From positions 1 through 64,000 of the forward strand of contig CASDOZ010000008.1 of the NCBI GenBank assembly GCA_949282265.1: DNA of 64,000 nucleotides, in the 5' to 3' direction. The DNA comes from an uncultured Bacteroidales bacterium. GTDB taxonomy: Bacteria > Bacteroidota > Bacteroidia > Bacteroidales > Paludibacteraceae. Of this stretch, positions 1 to 9,087 are shown piece after piece (position 1 is the first letter of the stretch; the number at the start of each line of letters is the position of its first letter). Below the pieces are notes generated by a model. That model had not been told where the DNA came from, searched no databases, and saw only the letters and a program-made list of their open reading frames with translations. The position numbers and the translations under genes were made by a program.

Positions 1-228
1 GTAGCCTTACGGTGGCTGATACAAAGCGGGGTCATCATCATTCCGAAAAGCACCCGAAAGGAACGTATGGCCGAGAACCTGAATATTTTCGACTTTGCAC
101 TAGATGCGGATGACATGGCGGCTATAGCCATGCTGGACGAGAAACATAGCTTCTTCATCGACCATCATGACGGGCAGATGGCCAAACAGTTCATGGAGTG
201 GAGAAGTCTGGTTGAACCTGCCCGGTAA
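1..228 (+). CDS. aldo/keto reductase, C-terminal part (5' end outside window)
   Basis: The reading frame is open from the first base and ends at TAA 226-228, giving 75 residues. It carries the family's C-terminal NADPH-phosphate-binding signature (IPKS, then R and EN shortly after, at about residues 14-25 of the fragment), followed by the usual FDFALDADDM-type segment. Aldo/keto reductases reduce aldehydes or ketones with NADPH in the cytoplasm. The catalytic Asp-Tyr-Lys-His residues lie upstream of the window, so the substrate cannot be inferred. A stem-loop terminator follows at 260-308. Confidence 0.85.
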   Translation, partial: VALRWLIQSGVIIIPKSTRKERMAENLNIFDFALDADDMAAIAMLDEKHSFFIDHHDGQMAKQFMEWRSLVEPAR

Positions 229-259
229 ATTTCTGATGTCGTCCGATATTTTTATAAAT

Positions 260-308
260 GAAAACAGGATTCAGTTATAAGTTTTCCTTATATCTGGATT
301 CTGTTTTC
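260..308 (+). terminator. stem-loop after the aldo/keto reductase
   Basis: Bases 260-274 pair with 294-308 over 15 positions, two of them G-U wobbles, around a loop of 19 nt. It sits 32 nt after the stop codon. The arm ends in TTTTC rather than a long U-tract, so efficiency is uncertain. Confidence 0.55.
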
Positions 309-329
309 AAATATAAGCATAAATTGGTT

Positions 330-479
330 TCATAATTTAGCTCCGTTATAAATGGGCAGTATCCATTTTTCCCGATTTTCATAGATGGTGATATGCATAC
401 CGTCTTCTTCGCTGCAGTTCCAAGAAAGAGCCAAGCCTTTGATTCCTTTCGTTTTTACAGCATCTCCCCCTATATTTCC
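330..479 (-). pseudogene. short coding-like remnant without a start codon
   Basis: Reading leftwards, an open stretch of about 49 codons ends at TGA (330-332). It has balanced coding-like composition (for example ITIYENREKW and LALSWNCSEEDG) but an in-frame stop lies just upstream at about 483-485, and there is no start near the upstream end. It may be the decayed 3' end of a lost gene. I do not recognise the family. It fills most of the gap between the aldo/keto reductase and rprY. Confidence 0.25.
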
Positions 480-505
480 CTTTTAGAAAAAAGTACAAAA
501 AAGAA

Positions 506-536
506 ACAGGCGGAAAACATTCCTGTTTCCGCCTGT
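506..536 (-). terminator. rprXY intrinsic terminator
   Basis: An 11-bp perfect stem (506-516 with 526-536, ACAGGCGGAAA/TTTCCGCCTGT) with a 9-nt loop lies 22 nt after the rprY stop. On the minus strand it is followed by a T-rich run (TTTCTTTTTTG), as expected of a Rho-independent terminator. Confidence 0.85.
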
Positions 537-558
537 CCAACAATACATTAATGTACGC

Positions 559-1263
559 TTACACCTCTGCATTCGGCATAATGAGTTTGTAGCCTTTGCC
601 ATGGATATTGATAATACCTACATTCGGGTCGTCTTTCAACAACTTGCGCAATTTGGTAATATACACATCCATGCTGCGAGCATTGAAATAATTGTCATCC
701 ACCCAAATAGTCTTCAAAGCAAAATTACGTTCCAGAATGTTGTTTGCATTGATTGCAAGCAAAGTCAGTAGCTCAGACTCTTTTGTTGTCAGTTTAGTAA
801 CCTTATCGCCTATGGTCAGCAACTGTTTTTGGGAATCGAAAATAAACTCACCAATATGGTAGATAATAATATCTTTAGTGCGTTTTCCACGTACACGACG
901 CATAATTGATTCTATACGATACAACAGTTCCTCCATACTGAACGGTTTGGACAAATAGTCATCAGCACCAATTTTAAAACCTTGTAATATGTCTTCTTTC
1001 ATTGATTTTGCAGTCAGGAAGACAATGGGAACCTCCGTATTAATAGACCTGATATCTGCTGCCAATGTAAAACCATCCTTTTTAGGCATCATTACATCCA
1101 AGATGCACAAATCGTACTTGGTTTTTGCAAAAGCGCGATAACCGGCTTCTCCATCCGGTTGCAAATCACAATCATAACCTTTGGTTTGAAGATATTCCCT
1201 AAGCAACATGCCTAAGTTCTCATCATCTTCACATAGCAGAATTTTTACTTTTTCATCTGTCAT
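559..1263 (-). CDS. rprY: OmpR/PhoB-family response regulator, RprY-like
   Basis: The 234-residue protein has a receiver domain (about 1-120) with the acidic pair D13/D14, phospho-acceptor D56 in the CILDVMMP motif, T84 and K106, then a winged-helix DNA-binding domain (about 130-230). It is a transcription factor controlled by phosphorylation. Its start overlaps the end of the sensor kinase gene by four bases (ATGA), so the two are co-translated and presumably partners. Sequence and arrangement match the RprX/RprY system of Bacteroides; in Bacteroides and Porphyromonas RprY has been linked to envelope and oxidative stress. The exact regulon here is unknown. Confidence 0.9.
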   Translation of the reverse strand: MTDEKVKILLCEDDENLGMLLREYLQTKGYDCDLQPDGEAGYRAFAKTKYDLCILDVMMPKKDGFTLAADIRSINTEVPIVFLTAKSMKEDILQGFKIGADDYLSKPFSMEELLYRIESIMRRVRGKRTKDIIIYHIGEFIFDSQKQLLTIGDKVTKLTTKESELLTLLAINANNILERNFALKTIWVDDNYFNARSMDVYITKLRKLLKDDPNVGIINIHGKGYKLIMPNAEV

Positions 1264-2735
1264 AATTCGTAGTTTTTAAGGGTTGGTAAATTTATTATGA
1301 ATTTTGTTCCTATATTCAGTTCACTTTCAACTTTTATGGTACCTTTATGGGCTGTAACCATCTTTTTAACATATGCAAGCCCCATGCCAAAACCTTTCAC
1401 ATTATGTAAATTTCCGGTAGAAACACGATAAAATTTATCAAAAATACGTTTCTGGTCATCCTTGCTTATGCCTATTCCATTGTCTTCTACCGTAATAAGC
1501 AAATTCCCCTCTTTGTCGTTGTCTGTATAAACTTCCAGCAACAACGGCTTGTCGCAATACTTCAACGCATTGTCCATCAAATTATAAATCACATTCGTGA
1601 AATGGACTTCATCAATCAAGGCAAAATCATTTTGAGCCTCCAAATGCATGGTTATCTGGCCTCCTTTGCCACGGACTTTTAACATAAAGGTTTTCACAAT
1701 ATCCTGAATCAGGACATTGATATGCATCTCCGTCAATTTCAAGACCGATTTGTCACGTTCAAACATGGCCATTTGCAAGACCTTTTCCACTTGCAGGCTC
1801 AGCCTCTTTGTTTCATCACGGATAATATTCGAAATATATTTCAGCGTCTCCGGTGTTTTGCTGACACCCTCATCCTGCAACATTTGCGATGCCAGCGAAA
1901 TTGAAGAAATCGGAGTCTTAAACTCATGCGTCATGTTATTGATGAAATCATTTTTCATCACATTGATGTTTTTCTGCTTGAAAATAATCAAGAGCGTGAC
2001 CACAAAAATAAGGAGCACCAATATCATCATGATTATGGATGGGAAAAACAAAGTCATCGAATGCAGAATATAGTCCGTACGCGTTGGAAAACACACATGC
2101 AGATAAGCTGTCCGCACATTTGTATGCTCGCGGGGGAAAAGCTGCAAAGAAAAACAGTCGCTGGCCGACATACGATGCCCATCTTGCACGTTGATACGCT
2201 CCGAACGGTAAACATCGTTACCCTGTTTGTCCACTACGGAAAATTCAAAAGGCAAATTGACGCCATTCGCTTCAAATGACAATTGCAGAATCGTACGCAA
2301 TTCCTCAAAATCAACCCGCTCGGATATTTCCTTATTATTCGCCTCGCGCAACCAACGGAACACAGCCTGATCCAGAATGGTCTTGGAGCGAGAAAAATTC
2401 TGTTGGAAACGTTTTTGCAAGACGGAAAGTGTCTGCTCCATACTTGCCGAACCATGCTTGTCCGACAATTTCAACTGAGGGAGCATATCCGGCTGGACCG
2501 AATCTGCTTTCGACAAGTTATAACTTCCTCCTCCTAATGTTTCCGACAAATAAATAAGCGCTTCTTTTTCTTCCAGATATTGCATAGTCTGGAAAAGGCT
2601 CCTATGTACAGCATCATTGAATTGTTCTTCCGACATTTGGGCGTTAGTCCGGATATAACTGACCTGCAACACCACCAAACTGGTAAAAACGATGCACATA
2701 GCAACAATCAACGCTATCAGTGTCCATTTTTTCAT
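1260..2735 (-). CDS. rprX: sensor histidine kinase, RprX-like
   Basis: The 491-residue inner-membrane kinase has a first membrane segment at about 4-24, a periplasmic sensor region to about 225, a second membrane segment at about 227-252, a HisKA dimerisation helix with phospho-acceptor H270 in the MTHEFKTPIS motif, and a HATPase domain with N-box (NLMDNALKY), G1 (DNGIGI) and G2 (GFGMGLAYV). It phosphorylates the downstream regulator, with which it overlaps by four bases. The N-terminal half is rich in charged helices with no known sensor fold that I recognise, so the signal is not predictable. The match to Bacteroides RprX is by overall pattern and operon order. Confidence 0.88.
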   Translation of the reverse strand: MKKWTLIALIVAMCIVFTSLVVLQVSYIRTNAQMSEEQFNDAVHRSLFQTMQYLEEKEALIYLSETLGGGSYNLSKADSVQPDMLPQLKLSDKHGSASMEQTLSVLQKRFQQNFSRSKTILDQAVFRWLREANNKEISERVDFEELRTILQLSFEANGVNLPFEFSVVDKQGNDVYRSERINVQDGHRMSASDCFSLQLFPREHTNVRTAYLHVCFPTRTDYILHSMTLFFPSIIMMILVLLIFVVTLLIIFKQKNINVMKNDFINNMTHEFKTPISSISLASQMLQDEGVSKTPETLKYISNIIRDETKRLSLQVEKVLQMAMFERDKSVLKLTEMHINVLIQDIVKTFMLKVRGKGGQITMHLEAQNDFALIDEVHFTNVIYNLMDNALKYCDKPLLLEVYTDNDKEGNLLITVEDNGIGISKDDQKRIFDKFYRVSTGNLHNVKGFGMGLAYVKKMVTAHKGTIKVESELNIGTKFIINLPTLKNYEL

Positions 2736-2745
2736 AATCCTCGTA

Positions 2746-2753
2746 CAAAAATA
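2746..2753 (-). promoter_or_regulatory. possible -7 box of rprXY
   Basis: On the minus strand this reads TATTTTTG (TAnnTTTG class). A TTG lies 22 nt upstream, slightly longer than the usual spacing. The box ends only about 10 nt before the rprX start codon, so the transcript would be almost leaderless; this makes the call weak. Confidence 0.35.
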
Positions 2754-2986
2754 CTGGTTTCCGAAATGTTAAATACAATTTTAACCTTATTTTTACTGTA
2801 TTTCTGTTTTTTTAATACTTATGATACGTATTTATGATAAAATACGCCGCATAACAAGCCTACGACAATACAGATTACACAAAAAGCCAAAAACAAGATA
2901 CTGTTAAACAAGCAGCGGATGTTCACAAATATCTTGCCAAGCCAAGCAACACACAAAGAAAAGCAAGAAAGGACGAATGTTTCCCG

Positions 2987-4624
2987 TTAAAATGCCCAAG
3001 AAACACCTGCAAGGAAATTTATTCCTTGTACCTGATAGCCGTAATAAACCTCATAACGATTATGTATCAGATTATTCAACTTAACAAAAGCTGAAAACCA
3101 ACGGCTAAATGCGTATGTCGCTCCGATATTCACATCATAAACAGGTTTAAGTACGGCTGTTTCTGCATTCGAAAGCAGAGCAAAACGTTTACCATTAAAA
3201 TAGTTGTCCGTATAGAACGACAATTTATCCGTTGCCTTTACATATACAGAGGTATGTAATTCCCATACAGGCCTATCCCACGCATGCTCTTGTCCTTCTG
3301 CCTGCCAATAATTATATGTGCCATCCACCGAAACATTCACTATATCCTGATAATGGTATGAAACAGCTGCCCCGACCTTAAAACATGCCGTATTGGCCTT
3401 AATTGTAGAGAACATACCAGAACCATTCGCATCAAACATATAATAATACTGGTTGAATGTATAGGCATATTTCGCGTAAGCATTAATCCGCAAGTTATCA
3501 TGCGGTTTCAGCTTGAAGCCTAAGAATCCGTTTGCCGGCATATATGTATTCAGCGTATCTAGAACATGTATCTGCGGCAACAAATAGCGGTTTTCCTGCA
3601 TCGTCGTTTCCAAGGTGTTCACTTTGTATTCTCCAATAACTCCCCCATAAAATGCCAACCATTTAGGTGCTAACCTAATTTCAAAATCCACATTAGGCGA
3701 CGGACGAAACATAGGACCCTTCCCAAAAGAAAAATCAAAATTGACACCCGCATGTAACCTGAAAATATCGCCAGCATACACATAATATGGCTCCAATTTC
3801 CAGATATGATACGCACCAGCCGACAAAGCCGCATTTTGTGTCACATAAAACAAATTCTGCACGGTTGTTGCCGCCCCTAGACGACTGTTGTTCAGTTCCC
3901 ATTCCACAGATGCCTGCGTGTTGATTTGATGTTCCGTCAGCCCCACCTGCGTGTTGAACATTTCGTATCCCGTCTGCACCAAGAAATCCACATTGGCCAG
4001 CGGCAAAGAGCGGACGCCTATACGTGTATCGATATTCCAGAAACGGCCGTACAAGGCTGTATCAGAAGGCATGTTTGCAAAATCGTATGTATTTTGCGAT
4101 TTGTCATAATAACGGCCATAATAATTAAACCACGTGTTATCCGCACCGACCGAACAGAACAGGCCGGCATTTGAAAACAACTTTTCAAAAGCAAGATCCA
4201 AGCCTGTCTCGCTCAACGTTTTTTTGCCCCAAAGTCCTTTATGGTCAAGTGCGGCATCAAAAAACACGTCATTTTTATCCGACATGCGGTATTTGAAATC
4301 AAACAAAGAATTCCATACACCTACTCCTCCCCTTAAAAAGCCACGCTCACGACGAGGCTGGATAAAGGTCATATCGGCATAAGGCAAAAAGGAAAAATCG
4401 CTCTGTATATCCAAAGGCTTATTAAAGCCCGTTACATAGGAAACCGGCTGCTTTTGGATCGCGGGTTCATACACATCCGGTTTTGTCTGTATCTTCCCAG
4501 CTTCTTGTATGACCGGCGTGAATTCGCGTTCGACCGTAACATTACGTTCCACAATCGTGTCGTTCTGGGCATATATCCCGCAAACCCATATATGAAAGAC
4601 CAGTATAAAAGTTGTTTTTTTCAT
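2987..4624 (-). CDS. outer-membrane beta-barrel protein paired with a TPR protein
   Basis: The 545-residue protein has a signal peptide (cleavage probably after GIYA, about residue 19), an extended N-terminal segment with the pattern NVTVEREFTPVI, and then a long series of alternating aromatic/glycine strands ending in VSWAF, typical of a barrel whose last residue is Phe for BAM insertion. The barrel resembles the C-terminal part of TonB-dependent receptors, but no carboxypeptidase-like or plug domain is present. It begins 41 nt after the stop of the 1007-residue TPR gene and is surely co-transcribed with it, which suggests a periplasm/outer-membrane complex. Function is not known to me. Confidence 0.7.
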   Translation of the reverse strand: MKKTTFILVFHIWVCGIYAQNDTIVERNVTVEREFTPVIQEAGKIQTKPDVYEPAIQKQPVSYVTGFNKPLDIQSDFSFLPYADMTFIQPRRERGFLRGGVGVWNSLFDFKYRMSDKNDVFFDAALDHKGLWGKKTLSETGLDLAFEKLFSNAGLFCSVGADNTWFNYYGRYYDKSQNTYDFANMPSDTALYGRFWNIDTRIGVRSLPLANVDFLVQTGYEMFNTQVGLTEHQINTQASVEWELNNSRLGAATTVQNLFYVTQNAALSAGAYHIWKLEPYYVYAGDIFRLHAGVNFDFSFGKGPMFRPSPNVDFEIRLAPKWLAFYGGVIGEYKVNTLETTMQENRYLLPQIHVLDTLNTYMPANGFLGFKLKPHDNLRINAYAKYAYTFNQYYYMFDANGSGMFSTIKANTACFKVGAAVSYHYQDIVNVSVDGTYNYWQAEGQEHAWDRPVWELHTSVYVKATDKLSFYTDNYFNGKRFALLSNAETAVLKPVYDVNIGATYAFSRWFSAFVKLNNLIHNRYEVYYGYQVQGINFLAGVSWAF

Positions 4625-4665
4625 TGGAAATACTTTTTTGAAAATTACAATACTACAAAAGCCAA

Positions 4666-7600
4666 TCAGTCGATGCGTTCCTGCTCACGGTTGGCAATAA
4701 GTTCCAGACGTTCCGTTATCAACTGCTGTATCTCATTGTTTTCATTATAGTTGTTCTGGACACTCAACAAATATTGCTTGGCCTGGAAATCATCTCCTTT
4801 TTTCATATAAATATCGGCCAGCAGGACAAAACTGCGGGCCAGCCAGAACTGGTGCGGCGTATTTTTTTCCGCAAAGTCCATTATCTGCTGTTCCGATTCT
4901 TCCAAATCGCCTTGCACAAAATATGTTTCCGCCAACAGATATTTTGCTTCGGCCCCAGCTTCTGTCCTCAAATCAGTAGCAAGAGTTTCCAAATCGCTTA
5001 TTGCCCATTCATATTTTTGTAACTTCAAATAGGCCTTGGCACGATTGTAACGAGCTTCTTCACAAACATCTGTATTTGAACGTATATCATCCAGTATTTG
5101 TGTCGCAATATTTACTGTTTGTTCATAATCATCTAGTTGGTTGCAACAACGCAAAATACCCAAACGAGCCGTATTGATGTTTTCAATACTACTAGCGTTC
5201 GTTTGCAACTGCTGGAAATACGTGCGTGCATAAGCATAATCTTCCTGATCATAGCAAATTTCCGCACAACGCATACATGCCTCTTCCATGTATTGGTTTC
5301 CCTGCACTTCCGTCAAAACGCGGTAAGCATCCAATGCTTTCGTCTTTTCATTCAACTTGTAGTAACTGTCAGCCAAGTAATAACGCGCCATCAAACAATA
5401 ACGCCCTCCCGGACAGAATTTTTCAAGATATGCCTCCAAGCTGGGAGCTGCCTGTTCATAGTTAGCCAGCACATATTGATGTTCGGCCGCCATGTAAGTC
5501 AATGAATCTTCCTGGTTTTTGGATGCATCGATTTTTATCATCCGCCCCAAGCTGTTCACGTATGCCAAGTATTCCGAAACTTGATTCAACTCCACATAAA
5601 CGCTTTGCAAGCCATCCAATGCAACATAAGATTCCTCGCTGCCAGGATAATTGGCAATTACTTGTTTATAAGCCTCTATACATGAATCATATTCTTTCAT
5701 GTTATAATACACCATGCCTATTTCAAGCGCAGTTTTCCGAGCCAAACCACTATTCGGATAAGTATGCAACAAACGATTGTAGGCCGCAATAGCCTCTTGA
5801 TTACGTTCTACCATCAAATGGGCACGGGCTATCTCATACAAAGCATCATCCGCATATTCCGATTTAGGATAATCCTTTGCCAGCTTCTCAAGCGACACGA
5901 TTTTATCGTCATACTTTTTCAATAACCCAAGCACATATCCCCTCTGGAACATGGCATAGTCCGTTCCAACAGAACCTGCAGCAACCACTTTTGCATAATA
6001 TGCATCCGCTTGCGCAAAATTACGGACATAAAAATAAGTGTCACCAATCCGGTTCAAGGCATCGATATATGTATTGTCCTGTTCTTTCTGTAAAGACAAA
6101 TATGTCAAGAAATATTTTTGTGCCTGCGCATAATCTTTCAAGGCAAAACAGGCATAGCCTGCCGAATAATATGCCAACGCGTAGTTCGGACTCTTCTTCG
6201 CATCGGGGGCGGCAAAATAATTCTGTAAATCGGTTCGGCACGCTGCATAATTTTTCAAACGATAATAACTCTCTGAACGCCAGAACAAACTTTCCGTGGA
6301 ATATTGCGTTCCAGGAGTTTCCAGCACTTCCGTAAAATCACGCACGGCCTCTTCAAAATTGTTTTGCGCATAAGCCTCCGTACCAAGATGATACAACAAG
6401 TGTCGTTTTGCACTCATCAATTTGTGTCCGGGATCATTGATCCCCGACAAGGCATTCAAAGCCAGCCGATAGTCTTTTGTGCTCATAAAGACATCAATCA
6501 GATATGCGTATGCCTTGTCTGCATAAACCGAGTTCGGATATTGTTTCAAAAAATCACTGAAAGCCGTAACCGACTCCCCAAATGCAGCTGTCGTTTCATA
6601 AGTGGTCAAAGCATAATTATACATGGCCTCTTCATGTACCGACACATCAAAAGTTGTCCGCGTCGCAGCCCCGAAAGCCAGACGCGCATTATTCAAATCA
6701 CCTAACCGGATGTAAGAGAAGCCCAAATGCAAATACGCATTTTCCGACATCATATCGGCTTCCGTCGTTACCTTGGAAAGATATTTTACCGCATTCGCAT
6801 AATCGGTGGTCTGATAATAAGCCAAGCCTAACAAGTACAAGTCCTCACGCTGCGCCTGCGAGACTGCCTGCACATAAGCCGAGAGGTGTTGTATGGTTTG
6901 TGCATAGTCCGATTTACGGAAATAAATCTCGCCTAAAATACGATGTACTTCCGCATTGTGCTCGTTGTCAGGATTCTGCGACAATACATTTTCCGCACGT
7001 TCCAGAACCTCATCATAAGCCTGTTCTGCATAATAAATCTGGATGACATAATAGGGAACAATGTTCTTATAGGCAGCATGTTGCTCCAATTCGAGGAAAT
7101 AAGGCAAAGCCTCTGCATAATCCTGTTGCTCGTACCGGCAATAAGCATAATAATACTTACCGGCAGCATCATAACGGGTTTTTGACTTTATCAACTCCTG
7201 AAATGTCAAAGCAGCATTTTCATAATCTTCCAGTTGCACATACACATACCCCTTGTGGAGCAAGAAATCCGCCTGATGCGATTTGGACAGGTATTTTTGT
7301 TTGACTTCGGAAAACTCACGAGTTGCAGACTTGTAGCGTCCCTTTTCCGTATAGAGCACCCCTAACATAAAACGTACCTCCGGCATGGAGGAAGAATAAG
7401 GAAACTGCTGTTTATATTCCTGCAAACGGGACATGGCATCCGTACGACGGAGCTCATAAGCATTGGCGCACAAAAAATAAGCGGCGCGTTCCCTCCACAC
7501 GGTTTCGTCTGCTGGCAACTGCTCTAAAAAAGCCTCAAAAGAGCGGAATGATGCTGAATATTTTTGCTGTTCGTACAATTCCATCGCATCAGCGAACAAA

Positions 7601-7689
7601 GCATTTTCCGAAGCGTAGATTTTGGAATATTGCGGGAATGCATGAATACTGGAAAGCGCACAAACAAATGCAAATAACAATCGTTTCAT
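4666..7689 (-). CDS. large secreted tetratricopeptide-repeat protein
   Basis: The 1007-residue protein has an N-terminal signal peptide (cleaved around residue 19, after IHAFPQ or similar) and then almost nothing but TPR helices: repeated Y-A-(E/A)-A-x-x-Y/F-x-x-(L/V) patterns with Tyr/Ala-rich packing, around 20 or more copies. Such proteins act as scaffolds in the periplasm or at the outer membrane. The next gene is an outer-membrane barrel only 41 nt away, so the two probably form one complex. There is no enzymatic domain. A TAnnTTTG box lies 42 nt upstream of the start. Confidence 0.75.
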   Translation of the reverse strand: MKRLLFAFVCALSSIHAFPQYSKIYASENALFADAMELYEQQKYSASFRSFEAFLEQLPADETVWRERAAYFLCANAYELRRTDAMSRLQEYKQQFPYSSSMPEVRFMLGVLYTEKGRYKSATREFSEVKQKYLSKSHQADFLLHKGYVYVQLEDYENAALTFQELIKSKTRYDAAGKYYYAYCRYEQQDYAEALPYFLELEQHAAYKNIVPYYVIQIYYAEQAYDEVLERAENVLSQNPDNEHNAEVHRILGEIYFRKSDYAQTIQHLSAYVQAVSQAQREDLYLLGLAYYQTTDYANAVKYLSKVTTEADMMSENAYLHLGFSYIRLGDLNNARLAFGAATRTTFDVSVHEEAMYNYALTTYETTAAFGESVTAFSDFLKQYPNSVYADKAYAYLIDVFMSTKDYRLALNALSGINDPGHKLMSAKRHLLYHLGTEAYAQNNFEEAVRDFTEVLETPGTQYSTESLFWRSESYYRLKNYAACRTDLQNYFAAPDAKKSPNYALAYYSAGYACFALKDYAQAQKYFLTYLSLQKEQDNTYIDALNRIGDTYFYVRNFAQADAYYAKVVAAGSVGTDYAMFQRGYVLGLLKKYDDKIVSLEKLAKDYPKSEYADDALYEIARAHLMVERNQEAIAAYNRLLHTYPNSGLARKTALEIGMVYYNMKEYDSCIEAYKQVIANYPGSEESYVALDGLQSVYVELNQVSEYLAYVNSLGRMIKIDASKNQEDSLTYMAAEHQYVLANYEQAAPSLEAYLEKFCPGGRYCLMARYYLADSYYKLNEKTKALDAYRVLTEVQGNQYMEEACMRCAEICYDQEDYAYARTYFQQLQTNASSIENINTARLGILRCCNQLDDYEQTVNIATQILDDIRSNTDVCEEARYNRAKAYLKLQKYEWAISDLETLATDLRTEAGAEAKYLLAETYFVQGDLEESEQQIMDFAEKNTPHQFWLARSFVLLADIYMKKGDDFQAKQYLLSVQNNYNENNEIQQLITERLELIANREQERID

Positions 7690-7730
7690 GTATATGTCAA
7701 ATTAAAACAAACTTATTATAATAAAACGGA

Positions 7731-7738
7731 CAAAGATA
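7731..7738 (-). promoter_or_regulatory. -7 box of the TPR/barrel operon
   Basis: On the minus strand this reads TATCTTTG followed by T, an exact match to the Bacteroidales TAnnTTTG consensus, 42 nt before the TPR gene. The expected TTG about 20 nt upstream is replaced by TCG. Confidence 0.55.
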
Positions 7739-7807
7739 CGGATTATTTTAAATAATTGCGACGATTTGCGGCCGGACATCCAATATATTGCCCAACCGTT
7801 TGTCCTA

Positions 7808-8611
7808 TCAAAATGTGTATCCTATGTAATAGTTGAAGCCGAAAGTCGTGTTCGCTTTATAACCGAAACCCGGAATGTACCAAGTATGCAGGACTTCTTC
7901 TTTCCTTGTTATCAAAAATTTAAACCTGACACTCCAGCCCATATTGAAACCCTTATAAACCTTGACATGGGCTCCACCGACAACCTCCGCCCAGCAGTCA
8001 AACTTAGTCCTATCCGGATAAGAAATCGTCTGGGAAGTATTCCAATATCCATCTGTTATGTGTATGCCGGTTATGCTAAATTTTTGTTGCGCCATGCCGA
8101 AACGCAAACCGCCCAAAAAGTAATTGCCTGATTCCTTGTTCTTTTTCATCAAATTGAAATCCGCGCCGATGCGCGAAAAAACACCACCACCATTAAAAGC
8201 GGCTTCATTCTTGGCCGTATGCGAAACATGTGCATAACCCGCTTCTATGGTCGGGAAATACTTGTTTTGCAAATTGACATGCACGAGTGCTTCGTAAGCC
8301 TGAATTTCTCCGCCGCTGCCAAACAAGGCATATAACGGATTGAACAAATCCACTTTCAAAGCCGTACCTTCATATATTTTTATTTTTTCGGCCGGCTGTT
8401 CTTCCGGCGTATTGGCAGTATCCACGGGCAACGTACCGGCTGTATGCAACGTGTCCTGCATTTCCGGCACCACCAGCACCGAATCCTGGAGCGGGAAACG
8501 CACAGAATCCTGCAATAGTGAATCAGCCTGCACGGCTGTTTGTGCAGACACGCCTGCCGTTGCCAACAGCAGGGCAAGACTAATAATACAAACGGATATG
8601 TCCTTCATCAA
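7808..8611 (-). CDS. DUF6048-type secreted protein, probable small outer-membrane barrel
   Basis: The 267-residue protein has a signal peptide (cleaved after GVSA, about residue 23), a low-complexity Asp/Val/Thr-rich linker (to about 75), and then a beta-rich region with alternating Gly/aromatic strands ending in YYIGYTF, consistent with a small outer-membrane barrel. I recognise it as the Bacteroidales DUF6048 family by its N-terminal linker and barrel pattern. Its start lies 32 bases inside the upstream lipoprotein gene, in another frame, so translation is coupled. It is the last gene of a six-gene operon of envelope proteins. Function unknown. Confidence 0.7.
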   Translation of the reverse strand: MMKDISVCIISLALLLATAGVSAQTAVQADSLLQDSVRFPLQDSVLVVPEMQDTLHTAGTLPVDTANTPEEQPAEKIKIYEGTALKVDLFNPLYALFGSGGEIQAYEALVHVNLQNKYFPTIEAGYAHVSHTAKNEAAFNGGGVFSRIGADFNLMKKNKESGNYFLGGLRFGMAQQKFSITGIHITDGYWNTSQTISYPDRTKFDCWAEVVGGAHVKVYKGFNMGWSVRFKFLITRKEEVLHTWYIPGFGYKANTTFGFNYYIGYTF

Positions 8612-9083
8612 AAGTATTCACTTGCTGGTTCAATACTTCTATGGAATCAAGAGCCTGCCGCGTAAACCGGAAGTCTTGCAAGGTTTGATATACAAAACAA
8701 CCGCATTCCAACGAAATATATGTGTTCTGGTTCACGTATAGCACGGTCAATGTGTCTTGCGCATCGATATGCGTATTCTCGTCTGGCGAATACCAATAAT
8801 GCAACACAAACGACGATGATTCCGCGTTCTTGTCCAAAGGCAAATAAACATAATTGGTCCGCGCCTTGTCATAAAGCAACGAATCGTTGCCGACACCCCA
8901 AACGGACAAGCTGTCTGGCGTATGTTCCACCGCAGTATAGGTCTGTTTAGCCTCGTTGAAACTTTGCGTGTACAACATGGCCTTCATACGTATAATGTTT
9001 TCCTTGCGGCACTCCTCATCCGGCGTACAACCAGACAGCGTAAGAACTGACACAATCGCCATGAAAAATATCCACAATCGCAT
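8580..9083 (-). CDS. DUF6452-type lipoprotein
   Basis: The 167-residue protein has a lipoprotein signal with lipobox LSGC (Cys at about residue 19), followed by a compact beta-rich domain. This corresponds to the Bacteroidales DUF6452 family, which is commonly found beside DUF6048; that pairing is preserved here with a 32-base overlap. It starts 4 nt after the stop of the upstream gene. Two adjacent cysteines (ECGCF, about residues 123-125) could form a disulphide. The family's role is not known; co-occurrence suggests that this lipoprotein and the barrel work together. Confidence 0.7.
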   Translation of the reverse strand: MRLWIFFMAIVSVLTLSGCTPDEECRKENIIRMKAMLYTQSFNEAKQTYTAVEHTPDSLSVWGVGNDSLLYDKARTNYVYLPLDKNAESSSFVLHYWYSPDENTHIDAQDTLTVLYVNQNTYISLECGCFVYQTLQDFRFTRQALDSIEVLNQQVNTFDEGHIRLYY

Positions 9084-9087
9084 ATCA

